Assembly (NCBI GenBank): GCA_017461475.1
Contig: JAFTXX010000021.1
Span: forward strand, 1-64,000
Reading direction: 5' to 3'
From: Clostridia bacterium
GTDB taxonomy: Bacteria > Bacillota > Clostridia > Oscillospirales > CAG-272
Length of the DNA: 64,000 bases
In this document: positions 14,721-24,769 of the stretch, one piece after another
Position numbering within the stretch: position 1 is the first letter of the stretch
Layout of the letters: every line of letters begins with the position of its first letter
The notes under the pieces: model-generated
The model's database searches: none
What the model was told of the DNA's origin: nothing
What the model saw: only the letters and a program-made list of their open reading frames with translations
Made by a program: the position numbers and the translations under genes

Positions 14721-17700
14721 CATTCTTCGTTAGAATTTTCATAAGTTTTGAAAATCTTCAAGAGAACTTTTAACATATCTTCTTCTTTCTTCAATTTGCA
14801 GGAAACATACGTTTTCATCGAAGTGATAAACCTTACTCGGTTATCAAGTTCATATGCAACCGAACTCCAGCGAGCAATGTCAAATTTCTCTGCGAATATT
14901 CGTATTTCCCCGTTTTCAACTTTAATCAAATTCATCTTTGCACGCTCCGCCATATGGCGAATCAGCGAAATGTTGATGAGGTTCTTAACCGGTTTGCCAA
15001 ATTCACCAAAGCGGTCAATAAGTTCATCGGTAATATCCTCAAGGTCTTCCTCTGTTTCAATCAAAGCAATCTTTTTGTACATTTCCATGCGTCCGGATGA
15101 AGAATAGATATAGGTATCGGGAATGTAAGCGTCAAGCGGAATATCTATCTTACATTCAACGCGCTCGGTAAGTTTTTCTCCTTTTTCTTCAAGAACCGCT
15201 TCGTTGAGCAATTTGATATACATATCATAACCGACTGCGTCAAGATGTCCGTGCTGTTGCGCGCCGAGCAAATCTCCCGCACCTCGGATTTCAAGGTCTC
15301 TGAGTGCAATGCGGAAACCTGCGCCGAACTCAGCGTATTCGCGAATAGCAGCCAAACGTTTTGACGCAATTTCAGTGAGTTCCTTTCCTTGACGATAGGT
15401 GAAATACGCATATGCACGTCTGCCGCTACGCCCTACTCTTCCTCGCAACTGATGAAGTTGAGAAAGTCCCATTCTGTCGGCATCCTCAATGATAAGAGTG
15501 TTGGCATTGGGGACGTCGACTCCGGTTTCTATAATAGTTGTACATACCAAAATGTCAATTTCGCCGTCAATCATCGCGTGCCAGATTTCTTCTATCTCTT
15601 CGCGCTCCATCTTGCCGTGCGCAACTGCAATGTTCGCGGTCGGATTGTCACGCTGCAGTCTTGCGGCAACATACTCGATAGTTTCAACACGATTGTAAAG
15701 ATAGAAAATCTGGCCGCCGCGCGCAAGTTCGCGTCGGATAGCCTCGCCTATTATGATATTGTCATGTTCAAGTACATATGTTTGCACGGGCAGTCTGTCT
15801 TCGGGCGGTTCGTCAAGCACTGACATATCGCGAATACCGCCGAGCGCCATATTAAGCGTACGCGGAATAGGTGTCGCGGAAAGCGAAAGCACATCGATGT
15901 CTTTTGCAATCTGCTTTAACTTTTCCTTTTGTGCCACGCCGAAACGCTGTTCCTCGTCGATTATCAAAAGACCGAGGTCTTTAAACTCAACATCGGAAGA
16001 AATAAGTCGGTGAGTACCGATAATCATATCTGTCTCACCGCGCTTTACCGAACGCAAAATTTCCTTTTGCTGTTTTGCACTGCGAAAACGTGAAATCATG
16101 TCAACTTTTACGGGAAAATTGCGCATACGTGAGAGTGCCGTGTGATAGTGTTGCAATGCAAGAATAGTTGTAGGAACAAGCAAAGCAACCTGCTTCCCTG
16201 CTGAAATCGCCTTAAAAGCACCGCGAAGCGCCACTTCCGTTTTGCCAAAACCTACATCACCGCAAAGCAGACGCTCCATCGGTGCCGCTCTCATCATGTC
16301 GCCTTTGATTTCCTCAATTGCTGCAAGCTGACTGTCTGTCTCTTCATATTCAAATGCCGCTTCAAAGTCGCGCTGCATCTGGTCATCTGCGGGGAACGCG
16401 TATCCGCTGCGGCGCATACGCTCCGCATAAAGTTGAATGAGTTCCTTCGCCATTTCTTTGACCGCGGCTTTTGCTCTCGACTTTGACTTCTGCCATTCAC
16501 CACCGCCCATTTTTGACAGTTTAAGCAAACCGTCATCTGAGTGAGCGCCGATATACTTTGACACCATGTCAAGATTATCAACAGGTAAAAATAGTTTGTC
16601 GGTACCTGCGTATTGGATATTGATATAATCTCGCGAGACACCGCCGACGGTAAGATTTTGAATACCCAGGTATTTACCGATGCCGTATGCAGTGTGAACT
16701 ACATAATCGCCAATCTCAAGGTCGGCGTACGACATTATTTTTTGTGTGTTTTTTAACTTCTTTTTGCTCTTTTTTCTCGCACGAACTGTCTTTTCGCTTT
16801 CATCGCCCATAAGTGTCAGCGCAACAAATTTCGGCGCGAACAAATCGTATCCGTTTTCAATGGATTCAACACCGAGATAAATAACACACGGAACAAAATC
16901 CTCGACCGCATTACTGCCTTCTCCAAGTGCAACTGCCTGAAAACCATCGTTCGTGAGCGCTTCAAGCATGCTCTTGACTTCAGCGTCATTTTCGCAAGCG
17001 AGATAAATACGATACTTTTTTTTTACATATCCGTCAAGGTCTTCTTTGAGAAGTTCGTACTTTTTAAAATATGAAGCAAGTTGACGGCAACGCATGGAAA
17101 ACATTCCGCTTATGCGAACGCCGCTGAGTCCCACAGCAAATGTGTTTACGTGCATAGTAAGATTGTCGGCAAGAAATTTTTCAACACGCACCGACGGCAC
17201 GGAAAATTCGGTCTTACCGCTTCGAACAACGCCATGTTCCAAAAGGCTTGCGATAAGTTCTCCGTCAAGACGCGCAACCGACTCAACCTGTTCGTTTACT
17301 GCATTTGTACCGCAAAGAATTACGGCCGTCTTGTCTGAAAAATAATCAAGCAAACATTCTTTTTGCGGATATATTAAGGTAATATATTTGTCGGTAAAGT
17401 TAAGCGGCTGACCGCCGTCAATTGAAGCAATCTCTTTTTCAAGTTCCATCTTGCTGTCAGGCATTTCCGCTTTTGCAAGACATGCGGATATCTCTTTGCT
17501 TAAAACTTTAAGTTCTTTTTCTCCGCAAAGCGCTTCTCGTACAGGAAGAATTTCGAGTTCATCACAGTTTTCGATAACGCGCTGAGTCATCTGGTCGAAT
17601 ATGCAGATACGGTCAATCTCATTATCGAAAAATTCAATGCGGTAAGGGTGACTTTCCTCTCCGCTCGGTTGCGGGGGATACACGTCAATAATGCCTCCTC

Positions 17701-18244
17701 GCGCCGAAAATTGACCTACATAGTCAACACTTTCGACACGAACATACCCCATAGCGACAAGTCGCTCGATCATGTCTTTCGGCTCATCAATATCACCGAT
17801 TCCGAAATAATATCTGTTGACATCAAGCACATCTCGCGGCATGGTGTACCCCATAGCCGCCGCAGGGGTCGTTACAACAGCCTGCGGTTTTCCGAAAAGC
17901 AATTTTGACAAGACCAAAAGCCTCTCATGCTCGTTCTCATGGGAGGCGGTAATGTTGTAAATATTAAGTTCGCGCCTAAGGAAGCGGTAAGCATCTACAC
18001 CCTGCGAACGCAGGTGTTCGGTGAGTTTTATAGCCGTTTTATCGTCTTTAACGAGCAAAAGCGGACACGCACCGTGCTCCTTTGAAAACGTTTCACAAAA
18101 CTCTGCCAAAAATGCTTTTTCCACAACAGGCGGCATACCGCTTATAACCATCGGGAGCGGATTCTGCCTCATCTGAGTGCGCACACAATCTAAAATGCCG
18201 TCAAATTCCTTATCAAGGCGTAAAGAGCGGGGACAGTTGTTCAT
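14720..18244 (-). CDS. mfd: Transcription-repair coupling factor
   Basis: 1174 residues, standard for Mfd. An N-terminal UvrB-like non-catalytic region, the RNA-polymerase interaction domain with 'DYVVHTAYGIGKYLGI' near residue 505, then a RecG-like translocase with Walker A GDVGFGKTEVALRGAF, DEEQRFG (motif II), LSATPIPRTLNMAL (III), TTIIETGVDVPNANT and QLRGRVGRS (VI), and the C-terminal TRCF domain. It displaces RNA polymerase stalled at DNA damage and recruits UvrA. The start overlaps the pth stop by four bases (ATGA), so both are translated from one mRNA; this pth-mfd order is common in Firmicutes. Confidence 0.97.
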   Translation of the reverse strand: MNNCPRSLRLDKEFDGILDCVRTQMRQNPLPMVISGMPPVVEKAFLAEFCETFSKEHGACPLLLVKDDKTAIKLTEHLRSQGVDAYRFLRRELNIYNITASHENEHERLLVLSKLLFGKPQAVVTTPAAAMGYTMPRDVLDVNRYYFGIGDIDEPKDMIERLVAMGYVRVESVDYVGQFSARGGIIDVYPPQPSGEESHPYRIEFFDNEIDRICIFDQMTQRVIENCDELEILPVREALCGEKELKVLSKEISACLAKAEMPDSKMELEKEIASIDGGQPLNFTDKYITLIYPQKECLLDYFSDKTAVILCGTNAVNEQVESVARLDGELIASLLEHGVVRSGKTEFSVPSVRVEKFLADNLTMHVNTFAVGLSGVRISGMFSMRCRQLASYFKKYELLKEDLDGYVKKKYRIYLACENDAEVKSMLEALTNDGFQAVALGEGSNAVEDFVPCVIYLGVESIENGYDLFAPKFVALTLMGDESEKTVRARKKSKKKLKNTQKIMSYADLEIGDYVVHTAYGIGKYLGIQNLTVGGVSRDYINIQYAGTDKLFLPVDNLDMVSKYIGAHSDDGLLKLSKMGGGEWQKSKSRAKAAVKEMAKELIQLYAERMRRSGYAFPADDQMQRDFEAAFEYEETDSQLAAIEEIKGDMMRAAPMERLLCGDVGFGKTEVALRGAFKAISAGKQVALLVPTTILALQHYHTALSRMRNFPVKVDMISRFRSAKQQKEILRSVKRGETDMIIGTHRLISSDVEFKDLGLLIIDEEQRFGVAQKEKLKQIAKDIDVLSLSATPIPRTLNMALGGIRDMSVLDEPPEDRLPVQTYVLEHDNIIIGEAIRRELARGGQIFYLYNRVETIEYVAARLQRDNPTANIAVAHGKMEREEIEEIWHAMIDGEIDILVCTTIIETGVDVPNANTLIIEDADRMGLSQLHQLRGRVGRSGRRAYAYFTYRQGKELTEIASKRLAAIREYAEFGAGFRIALRDLEIRGAGDLLGAQQHGHLDAVGYDMYIKLLNEAVLEEKGEKLTERVECKIDIPLDAYIPDTYIYSSSGRMEMYKKIALIETEEDLEDITDELIDRFGEFGKPVKNLINISLIRHMAERAKMNLIKVENGEIRIFAEKFDIARWSSVAYELDNRVRFITSMKTYVSCKLKKEEDMLKVLLKIFKTYENSNEE

Positions 18245-18879
18245 TTCTTTCCTTTGCTGTAATGACTCATTGCGTCATCAATTTTATTATCTAAAATCAG
18301 TGTGACAGAATTATATATATTTTCTAATGTCGAAAACAAGGCCTTTTGCTCGGCATCATTGAATTTACTGAGCACAAAATCTTTCATATCATACTCTGGA
18401 GAAGGCTTTTTGCCGACGCCGACCTTGATGCGAGGAAATTCATCCGAACCGAGTTGCATAATGATATTTTTCACACCGTTTTGTCCGCCGTCACTTCCCT
18501 TGCGTCTTATGCGAAGTATACCTACGTCGAAGTTAACGTCATCACAAATTACAAGGATGTTTTCAGGTGGTATCTTGTAAAAATCTGCGGCTTCTCTTAC
18601 TGCTTCTCCGGACAAATTCATAAAGGTCTGCGGTTTCATAAGCAGTGTTCTCTTACCCGAAATCGTTGCCTCGCCGCAAAGTGATTTAAATTTGATCTTG
18701 TCGGCCTTCACTCCCAGTTTTTGAGTAATAAAATCAAGTGACAAAAATCCGGCGTTATGTCTTGTAAACGCATATTTGTCACCGGGGTTGCCGAGTCCCA
18801 CCACGAGGTGAGTAATTTTTCCCGTCGGCTCAGGGGACTTGCTCCCGATTTTATCGAAAAGTTCAAATATATTGCTCAT
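18241..18879 (-). CDS. pth: Peptidyl-tRNA hydrolase
   Basis: 212 residues. The conserved core starts with VVGLGNPGDKYAFTRHNAGF (26-45), where His41 corresponds to the catalytic histidine (His20 in E. coli), followed by MKPQTFMNLSGEAV, VICDDVNFDVG and GSDGGQNGVKNI. It frees tRNA from peptidyl-tRNA that has fallen off ribosomes. The first 22 residues are an extension with no counterpart in short Pth proteins, but the ATG at 18879 has GCAGGAG upstream and is a convincing start. Co-transcribed with mfd. Confidence 0.96.
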   Translation of the reverse strand: MSNIFELFDKIGSKSPEPTGKITHLVVGLGNPGDKYAFTRHNAGFLSLDFITQKLGVKADKIKFKSLCGEATISGKRTLLMKPQTFMNLSGEAVREAADFYKIPPENILVICDDVNFDVGILRIRRKGSDGGQNGVKNIIMQLGSDEFPRIKVGVGKKPSPEYDMKDFVLSKFNDAEQKALFSTLENIYNSVTLILDNKIDDAMSHYSKGKK

Positions 18880-18912
18880 GTTTGCTCCTGCTTGCGTTAA
18901 TTTACGGCTATT

Positions 18913-18941
18913 ATTTTACAACACAAAATGCTCATTTGCAA
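18913..18941 (-). promoter_or_regulatory. Promoter of the pth-mfd operon
   Basis: TTGCAA (18936-18941, - strand), 17-base spacer, TAAAAT (18913-18918). Confidence 0.7.
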
Positions 18942-19045
18942 CCGATTTTTTGAAAAACATAAAACGACGTGTAAAAATGTTTCGAAAGTTTATACTTTTT
19001 TTGCTAAATTTTTATCAAAAAACTATGGATATTTTTATTTAAATA

Positions 19046-19054
19046 TGGTATACT
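19046..19054 (+). promoter_or_regulatory. Candidate extended -10 of ppdK
   Basis: TGGTATACT fits an extended -10 element (TGnTATACT). No good -35 box is visible. It would give a leader of about 100 bases that is AT-rich and shows no riboswitch fold I recognise. Confidence 0.4.
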
Positions 19055-19160
19055 TACTGGTGCGGTTAATGTTTATTTCAATTAAATACATATTCGTTTA
19101 CCGCGTTTTAATTAGTTTATTCGCAAAGAATAATATATTTATTTGGAGGTTCAAAAAAGT

Positions 19161-21815
19161 ATGAGCAAAAAGTATTGCTATCTCTTCACCGAAGGTAACG
19201 CTGATATGCGCGAGATCCTCGGCGGCAAAGGTGCTAACCTTGCTGAAATGACCAACATTTTCAAAGAAAAGTTCCCGGACAGAAACCCTGTACCTCAGGG
19301 CTTCACAATCTCCACTGAAGCATGTACTCAGTATTATGAGGATGGCAAGAAGATCAACGATGACATCCAGGCACAGATCATGGAGTACATCGTAAAGATG
19401 GAAGAAGTTACCGGCAAGAAGTTCGGCGATAAGGAAAATCCCCTTCTCGTTTCTGTTCGTTCCGGTGCTCGTGCTTCCATGCCCGGTATGATGGATACCA
19501 TCCTCAATCTCGGTCTTAACGAAGAGGTTGTTGAAGTTATGGCAGCTAAGTCCGGCAACCCCAGATGGGCTTATGACTGCTACAGAAGATTTATTCAGAT
19601 GTACTCCGACGTCGTTATGGAAGTTGGTAAGAAGTACTTTGAAGAGCTCATCGACAAGATGAAGGCTGAAAAGGGCGTAACCTTTGACGTTGACCTCACC
19701 GCTGATGACCTCAAGGAACTTGCTAACCAGTTCAAGGCTGAGTACAAGTCCAAGATCGGCGTTGACTTCCCCACCGACCCCAAGGAACAGCTTATGGGTG
19801 CAGTTAAGGCTGTATTCCGTTCTTGGGATAACCCCCGTGCAAACGTTTACCGTCGTGACAACGATATTCCTTATTCTTGGGGTACCGCTGTTAACGTACA
19901 GGCAATGGCATTTGGTAACATGGGCGACGACTGCGGTACCGGTGTTGCATTTACTCGTGACCCTGCTACCGGCGAAAAGAAGCTCATGGGTGAGTTCCTT
20001 GTAAACGCACAGGGCGAGGACGTTGTTGCAGGCGTTCGTACTCCTATGAAGATTGAAATGATGGCTGAGAAGTTCCCCGCAGCTTACGAACAGTTTGTTG
20101 AGATTTGCGGCATTCTCGAAAATCATTATCACGATATGCAGGATATGGAGTTCACCGTTGAAAACGAGAAACTCTATATGCTCCAGACCCGTAACGGTAA
20201 GAGAACCGCTCAGGCAGCTCTCAAGATCGCTTGCGACCTTGTTGACGAAGGTATGAAGACCGAGCAGCAGGCCGTTATGATGATCGACCCCCGTAACCTT
20301 GACACTCTTCTCCATCCCCAGTTCGATGCTGCTGCTCTTAAGAAGGCAGAAGCAATCGGCAAGGGTCTCGGCGCTTCTCCCGGTGCTGCTTGCGGTCAGG
20401 TAGTATTCACTGCTGAAGACGCAGAGGCTTGGAAAGCAGCAGGTAAGAAGGTAGTTCTTGTTCGTCTTGAGACTTCTCCCGAAGATATCACCGGTATGAA
20501 GGCTTCTCAGGGTATACTCACCGTTCGCGGCGGTATGACCTCTCACGCAGCCGTTGTTGCACGTGGTATGGGTACTTGCTGTGTATCCGGTTGCGGCGAC
20601 ATCGCTATGGATGAAGAGAACAAGCAGTTCACTCTCGCAGGCAAGACCTTCCACGAGGGCGATTACATCTCCATCGACGGTTCTACCGGTCGTATCTATG
20701 ACGGTATCATTCCCACTGTTGACGCTACTATCAGCGGTTACTTCGGCAGAATCATGGGTTGGGCAGACAAGTATCGTAACCTCAAGGTTCGCACCAATGC
20801 TGATACTCCTAAGGATGCTAAGAAGGCTCGCGAACTCGGCGCTGAAGGTATCGGTCTCTGCCGTACCGAGCACATGTTCTTCGAGGCTGACAGAATTGCG
20901 GCATTCCGTGAAATGATCTGCTCTGACACCGTTGAAGCTAGAGAAACCGCTCTTGCAAAGATTCTTCCTTACCAGCAGAGCGACTTTGAGGCTCTTTACG
21001 AAGCACTTGAAGGCACTCCCGTTTGCATCCGTTTCCTTGACCCCCCGCTTCACGAGTTCGTTCCCACTGAAGAAGCTGACATCGAAGCTCTTGCAAAAGC
21101 TCAGGGCAAGACTGTTGAAGACATCAAGAACATCATCACTTCCCTCCATGAGTTCAACCCCATGATGGGTCACAGAGGATGCCGTCTTGCAGTTACCTAC
21201 CCTGAAATTGCAAAGATGCAGACCACCGCTGTTATCCGTGCGGCTATCAACGTTCAGAAGAAGCACTCCGACTGGACCGTTAAGCCCGAGATTATGATTC
21301 CTCTCGTAGGCGACATCAAGGAGCTTAAGTATGTTAAGAAGGTAGTTGTTGAGACTGCTGATGCTGAAATCGCAGCTGCAGGCGTTAAGCTTGACTACGA
21401 AGTAGGTACCATGATCGAGATTCCTCGTGCAGCTCTTACTGCTGATGATATCGCTAAGGAAGCTGATTTCTTCTGCTTCGGTACCAACGACCTTACTCAG
21501 ATGACCTACGGCTTCAGCCGTGACGACGCTGGTAAGTTCCTCGATGCTTACTATGATGCAAAGATTTTCGAGAACGATCCTTTCGCTAAGCTCGACCAGA
21601 CCGGTGTAGGTAAGCTCATGAACCTCGCTATGACTCTCGGTAAGCCCGCTAACCCCAACCTCCATGTTGGTATCTGCGGTGAGCACGGTGGTGACCCCAC
21701 GTCCGTAGAGTTCTGCCACAACATTGGCCTTGACTACGTTTCTTGCTCGCCCTTCCGTGTTCCGATTGCAAGACTCGCAGCAGCTCAGGCAGCAATCTCC
21801 AACCCCAGAAAGTAA
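19161..21815 (+). CDS. ppdK: Pyruvate, phosphate dikinase
   Basis: 884 residues from ATG 19161, preceded by TTGGAGG; a TTG at 19143 is in frame but coincides with the ribosome binding site. N-terminal ATP-grasp domain (GGKGANLAEM near residue 23; SVRSGARASMPGMMDT), a central swivelling domain with the phosphohistidine loop GGMTSHAAVVARGMG, and a C-terminal TIM barrel binding PEP/pyruvate ending in GICGEHGGDP and 'CSPFRVP'. It interconverts PEP + AMP + PPi and pyruvate + ATP + Pi, giving PPi-based glycolysis or gluconeogenesis. Codon use is strongly biased (CTC, AAG, GAC, GTT), as in the other highly expressed genes here. No PPDK regulatory protein gene is present in the window. Confidence 0.97.
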   Translation: MSKKYCYLFTEGNADMREILGGKGANLAEMTNIFKEKFPDRNPVPQGFTISTEACTQYYEDGKKINDDIQAQIMEYIVKMEEVTGKKFGDKENPLLVSVRSGARASMPGMMDTILNLGLNEEVVEVMAAKSGNPRWAYDCYRRFIQMYSDVVMEVGKKYFEELIDKMKAEKGVTFDVDLTADDLKELANQFKAEYKSKIGVDFPTDPKEQLMGAVKAVFRSWDNPRANVYRRDNDIPYSWGTAVNVQAMAFGNMGDDCGTGVAFTRDPATGEKKLMGEFLVNAQGEDVVAGVRTPMKIEMMAEKFPAAYEQFVEICGILENHYHDMQDMEFTVENEKLYMLQTRNGKRTAQAALKIACDLVDEGMKTEQQAVMMIDPRNLDTLLHPQFDAAALKKAEAIGKGLGASPGAACGQVVFTAEDAEAWKAAGKKVVLVRLETSPEDITGMKASQGILTVRGGMTSHAAVVARGMGTCCVSGCGDIAMDEENKQFTLAGKTFHEGDYISIDGSTGRIYDGIIPTVDATISGYFGRIMGWADKYRNLKVRTNADTPKDAKKARELGAEGIGLCRTEHMFFEADRIAAFREMICSDTVEARETALAKILPYQQSDFEALYEALEGTPVCIRFLDPPLHEFVPTEEADIEALAKAQGKTVEDIKNIITSLHEFNPMMGHRGCRLAVTYPEIAKMQTTAVIRAAINVQKKHSDWTVKPEIMIPLVGDIKELKYVKKVVVETADAEIAAAGVKLDYEVGTMIEIPRAALTADDIAKEADFFCFGTNDLTQMTYGFSRDDAGKFLDAYYDAKIFENDPFAKLDQTGVGKLMNLAMTLGKPANPNLHVGICGEHGGDPTSVEFCHNIGLDYVSCSPFRVPIARLAAAQAAISNPRK

Positions 21816-21828
21816 TTTCTATATAAAC

Positions 21829-21860
21829 AAAAACAGTGTCGGATTTCCGACACTGTTTTT
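21829..21860 (+). terminator. Terminator of ppdK
   Basis: 15-base stem AAAAACAGTGTCGGA (21829-21843) / TCCGACACTGTTTTT (21846-21860), two-base loop, followed by ATTTG. Confidence 0.85.
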
Positions 21861-21874
21861 ATTTGCTGGAAAAT

Positions 21875-21903
21875 AAACGGAGCATGAAATTCATGCTCCG
21901 TTT
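21875..21903 (-). terminator. Terminator of ychF
   Basis: 14-base stem AAACGGAGCATGAA (21875-21888) / TTCATGCTCCGTTT (21890-21903), followed on the - strand by TATTTTCC. It serves ychF, which converges on ppdK. Confidence 0.7.
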
Positions 21904-21913
21904 AAATCTTTAA

Positions 21914-23008
21914 TTACACATTAAATCTAAATAACACCATATCGCCGTCGGCGACTACATACTCCTTGCCTTCGCTGCGGACAAGACCTTTTTCCTTTGC
22001 TGCGGTCATACTTCCCTCTTTTACAAGGTCATCAAAAGCAACAACTTCCGCACGGATAAATCCGCGTTCAAAGTCACTGTGAATTTTTCCTGCCGCTTGG
22101 GGAGCCTTGGTTCCTTTTGTAATAGTCCATGCACGAACTTCCTGAGGACCTGCAGTAAGATAGCTGATAAGACCAAGGAGTTTATAGCTTGCAGAAATAA
22201 GACGGTCAAGCCCGCTTTCTTCGATTCCGAGGTCGTTAAGGAATGCTTTCTTTTCATCACCCTCAAGTTCGGAAATTTCAGCCTCAATACCTGCACAAAC
22301 AGTAAGTATCTCTGAATGTTCGCTATCTGCAAACGCTTTGAGTTTTTGGAAACCTGCATTTCCCGACATATCACTGCCAATCTCGTCTTCGCTTATATTC
22401 GCGACATAAATAACAGGCTTAATGGTAAGAAGTTGAGTATCTCCGAGCATTTCTTTTTCATCATCGGTGAGTTCAATAGTTCTTGCGCACTTGCCCTCTT
22501 CAAGCGTTGCCTTGATTCTTTCGAGAAGTTCAACTTCAGCGGCAAGAGACTTGTCACCCTTCATTGCCTTCTTGACACGGTCAATGCGACGGTCGAGAAT
22601 TTCAATGTCGGAAAAAATAAGTTCAAGGTTAATTGTTTCAACATCACGAATAGGGTCAACATTGCCGTCAACGTGAATGATATTCTCATTTTCAAAGCAT
22701 CTTACAACGTGAACAATAGCGTCAACTTCACGAATGTGCGAAAGAAATTTATTGCCGAGACCTTCGCCCTTGGAAGCGCCGCGAACAAGACCTGCGATGT
22801 CGACAAATTCAATAATGGCGGGAGTATATTTCTCAGGATTGTACATCTCTGCAAGAACATCAAGACGCTTGTCCGGCACGGTAACGATACCAACATTGGG
22901 GTCGATAGTGCAGAAAGGATAGTTGGCAGACTGCGCACCAGCGTTTGTCAAAGCATTGAAAAGTGTACTTTTACCTACATTAGGAAGACCGACGATGCCG
23001 AGTTTCAT
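21914..23008 (-). CDS. ychF: Obg-like ATPase YchF
   Basis: 364 residues. Walker [10 protein letters not shown] (6-14), switch II region [20 protein letters not shown], and the G4-position motif reads VANIS rather than NKxD, which explains the ATP preference of this family. A coiled-coil insertion is followed by the C-terminal TGS-like domain ('[27 protein letters not shown]'). It is a redox-sensitive ATPase linked to ribosomes and oxidative stress. ATG at 23008 with GAGGTG upstream. There is no clear promoter between it and the tRNA-Lys terminator. Confidence 0.96.
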   Translation of the reverse strand: MKLGIVGLPNVGKSTLFNALTNAGAQSANYPFCTIDPNVGIVTVPDKRLDVLAEMYNPEKYTPAIIEFVDIAGLVRGASKGEGLGNKFLSHIREVDAIVHVVRCFENENIIHVDGNVDPIRDVETINLELIFSDIEILDRRIDRVKKAMKGDKSLAAEVELLERIKATLEEGKCARTIELTDDEKEMLGDTQLLTIKPVIYVANISEDEIGSDMSGNAGFQKLKAFADSEHSEILTVCAGIEAEISELEGDEKKAFLNDLGIEESGLDRLISASYKLLGLISYLTAGPQEVRAWTITKGTKAPQAAGKIHSDFERGFIRAEVVAFDDLVKEGSMTAAKEKGLVRSEGKEYVVADGDMVLFRFNV

Positions 23009-23040
23009 TGTAGCACCTCAAAAATAAGTAGTTGCTGAAA

Positions 23041-23073
23041 AAAGAAAAACGGGACTGCTGTTGCAGTCCCGTT
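23041..23073 (-). terminator. Terminator of tRNA-Lys
   Basis: AACGGGACTGC (23048-23058) / GCAGTCCCGTT (23063-23073), followed on the - strand by TTTCTTTTTTC. Its outer edge touches the encoded CCA of the tRNA. Confidence 0.85.
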
Positions 23074-23148
23074 GGTGCTCCTGCGGAGAATCGAACTCCG
23101 GACACCATGATTAAAAGTCATGTGCTCTACCGGCTGAGCTACAGGGGC
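23073..23148 (-). tRNA. tRNA-Lys (anticodon TTT) with one acceptor-stem mismatch
   Basis: Cloverleaf with D-arm GTAGCTCAG..., anticodon stem CATGA / TCATG and loop CTTTTAA (anticodon TTT), variable loop GTGTC, T-arm CGGAG-TTCGATT-CTCCG and encoded CCA. The acceptor stem is GCCCCTG against CAGGAGC: position 3 (C) faces position 70 (A), a mismatch; T at position 3 would pair. All other pairs are intact, so the gene is probably functional. Confidence 0.93.
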
Positions 23149-23165
23149 GTTTTCAGCACTCATAT

Positions 23166-23194
23166 ATAATAACACATTAAATTCAGTTTGTCAA
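23166..23194 (-). promoter_or_regulatory. Promoter of tRNA-Lys
   Basis: TTGACA (23189-23194, - strand), 17-base spacer, TATTAT (23166-23171). Confidence 0.85.
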
Positions 23195-23210
23195 CACTTT
23201 TTTGCTAAAA

Positions 23211-23240
23211 TTTTACCGCCGCCTTATGGCGGCGGTAAAA
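23211..23240 (-). terminator. Terminator of eno
   Basis: 13-base GC-rich stem TTTTACCGCCGCC (23211-23223) / GGCGGCGGTAAAA (23228-23240), loop TTAT. The T run lies in the outer stem on the - strand. Confidence 0.8.
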
Positions 23241-23244
23241 TTTA

Positions 23245-24507
23245 TTAAATACCGAACGAAGCGCCGCTGCACAATGCGCTCTCTATTCTAATAAGCCTAT
23301 TGTATTTCGCGACTCTTTCGCTCCTGCACGGTGCGCCTGATTTTATAAAAGGCGCATTTGTACCGACTGACAAATCCGCTATTGTAGTATCTTCGGTTTC
23401 GCCTGAACGATGTGACAGCACATACTTGTACCCGTTAGACTTGGCTTTAACAATAACATCTATAGTTTCGCTGATTGTTCCGATTTGGTTGGGCTTAATT
23501 AAAATGGAATTTGCCGCTTGTTTTTCTATTCCTTTTATTAAACGTTTTGTGTTGGTAACAAACAGATCGTCTCCCACGAGCATGACTTTGTCTCCGATTT
23601 TTTGGGTAAGACTTGCCCAGCCGTCAAAATCCGACTGATCAAGTCCATCCTCTATCGAACATATAGGATACTTTTCGATTAGATTTTTCCAATAATTTAT
23701 AAGTTCATCTGTAGACATCTCTATACCGCGTTTATGCAGTTTGTATTTGCCATCGTCAAACCACTCACTGCTTGCGGCATCCAAAGCAATTTTTACTGTG
23801 TTTGTATCAAAACCTGCTTTTTCAATTGCTTCGCATATAAGTTCAATCGCCTGTTCATCATTACTGAGGTCGGGCGCAAATCCGCCTTCATCCCCAACCG
23901 CGGTGCTGAATTTGTAATTTTTAAGAAGTTTTCCGAGTGTATGATAAATCTCTGCACAAATTCTTACAGATTCCGAAAAATTTTCCGCCCCCTGCGGAAC
24001 TATCATAAATTCCTGAATATCAACATTGTTTGAAGCATGTGCTCCACCGTTCAAAATGTTCATCATCGGGACGGGCAAATTTCTTCCCGATACGCCGCCA
24101 AGATATCTGTACAACGGCATATGATACGAATTTGCCGCCCCACGCGCACACGCCATGGAAACCGCCAGTATTGCATTGGCACCAAGAACAGACTTGTTCT
24201 CACTTCCGTCAAGTTCGCACATAATTTTGTCAACTTCATGCTGCTCATATGCGGGAACTCCCGTAAGCGCAGGGCAAATCTTCTTATTAATATTACATAC
24301 AGCTTCGAGAACGCCTTTGCCGCCGTAACGTGTGCTTGAAACATCACGAAGTTCGTGTGCTTCATACTTCCCTGTTGAAGCTCCGGATGGTGCACTTGCC
24401 ATGCCAACAGAGCCGTCGCTCAGAGATACCGTCGCTTCAACGGTAGGATTGCCTCGGGAATCCAAAATTTCTCTGCCGCAAACTTTCGTTATGCTAACCT
24501 TTCCCAT
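23245..24507 (-). CDS. eno: Enolase
   Basis: 420 residues. [14 protein letters not shown] at the N-terminus, [15 protein letters not shown], the metal and substrate site residues in VGDDLFVTN and '[16 protein letters not shown]', and the signature [15 protein letters not shown]. It converts 2-phosphoglycerate to PEP. ATG with TTTGGAGGC upstream. Codon use is less biased than in the neighbouring ppdK and pckG, unusual for a glycolytic gene. It is a single-gene unit between its promoter and terminator, next to ppdK and pckG that use its product. Confidence 0.97.
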   Translation of the reverse strand: MGKVSITKVCGREILDSRGNPTVEATVSLSDGSVGMASAPSGASTGKYEAHELRDVSSTRYGGKGVLEAVCNINKKICPALTGVPAYEQHEVDKIMCELDGSENKSVLGANAILAVSMACARGAANSYHMPLYRYLGGVSGRNLPVPMMNILNGGAHASNNVDIQEFMIVPQGAENFSESVRICAEIYHTLGKLLKNYKFSTAVGDEGGFAPDLSNDEQAIELICEAIEKAGFDTNTVKIALDAASSEWFDDGKYKLHKRGIEMSTDELINYWKNLIEKYPICSIEDGLDQSDFDGWASLTQKIGDKVMLVGDDLFVTNTKRLIKGIEKQAANSILIKPNQIGTISETIDVIVKAKSNGYKYVLSHRSGETEDTTIADLSVGTNAPFIKSGAPCRSERVAKYNRLIRIESALCSGASFGI

Positions 24508-24531
24508 TTTTCTGCCTCCAAACTTAATTTA

Positions 24532-24560
24532 AATATATTATTGCCTGATTTTTTAAGCAA
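24532..24560 (-). promoter_or_regulatory. Promoter of eno
   Basis: TTGCTT (24555-24560, - strand), 17-base spacer, TATATT (24532-24537). Confidence 0.65.
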
Positions 24561-24676
24561 ATACACCATTTAGCTATAATTATTTGTTCCCATTTTGCAT
24601 GAAAAAATGAACTCCAAGTGAAGTTTTTTTGATAGAATGTTAAATATTTAATTTTTTTGTTTTTTCTATTGCAAAT

Positions 24677-24705
24677 TTGACAAAACCGTGATACATTATT
24701 ACATA
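24677..24705 (+). promoter_or_regulatory. Promoter of pckG
   Basis: Perfect TTGACA (24677-24682), 17-base spacer, TACATA (24700-24705). The leader is about 60 bases and AT-rich. Confidence 0.6.
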
Positions 24706-24769
24706 GGGAAAAATTGTTTTTCTATCAGAACTACAAAATAATTATATATATTTTTAGGAGATGAAACCA

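Noticed and set aside
24601..24769. Riboswitch in the pckG leader
   Set aside because: The leader is short and AT-rich with no stable stems or known aptamer motifs.
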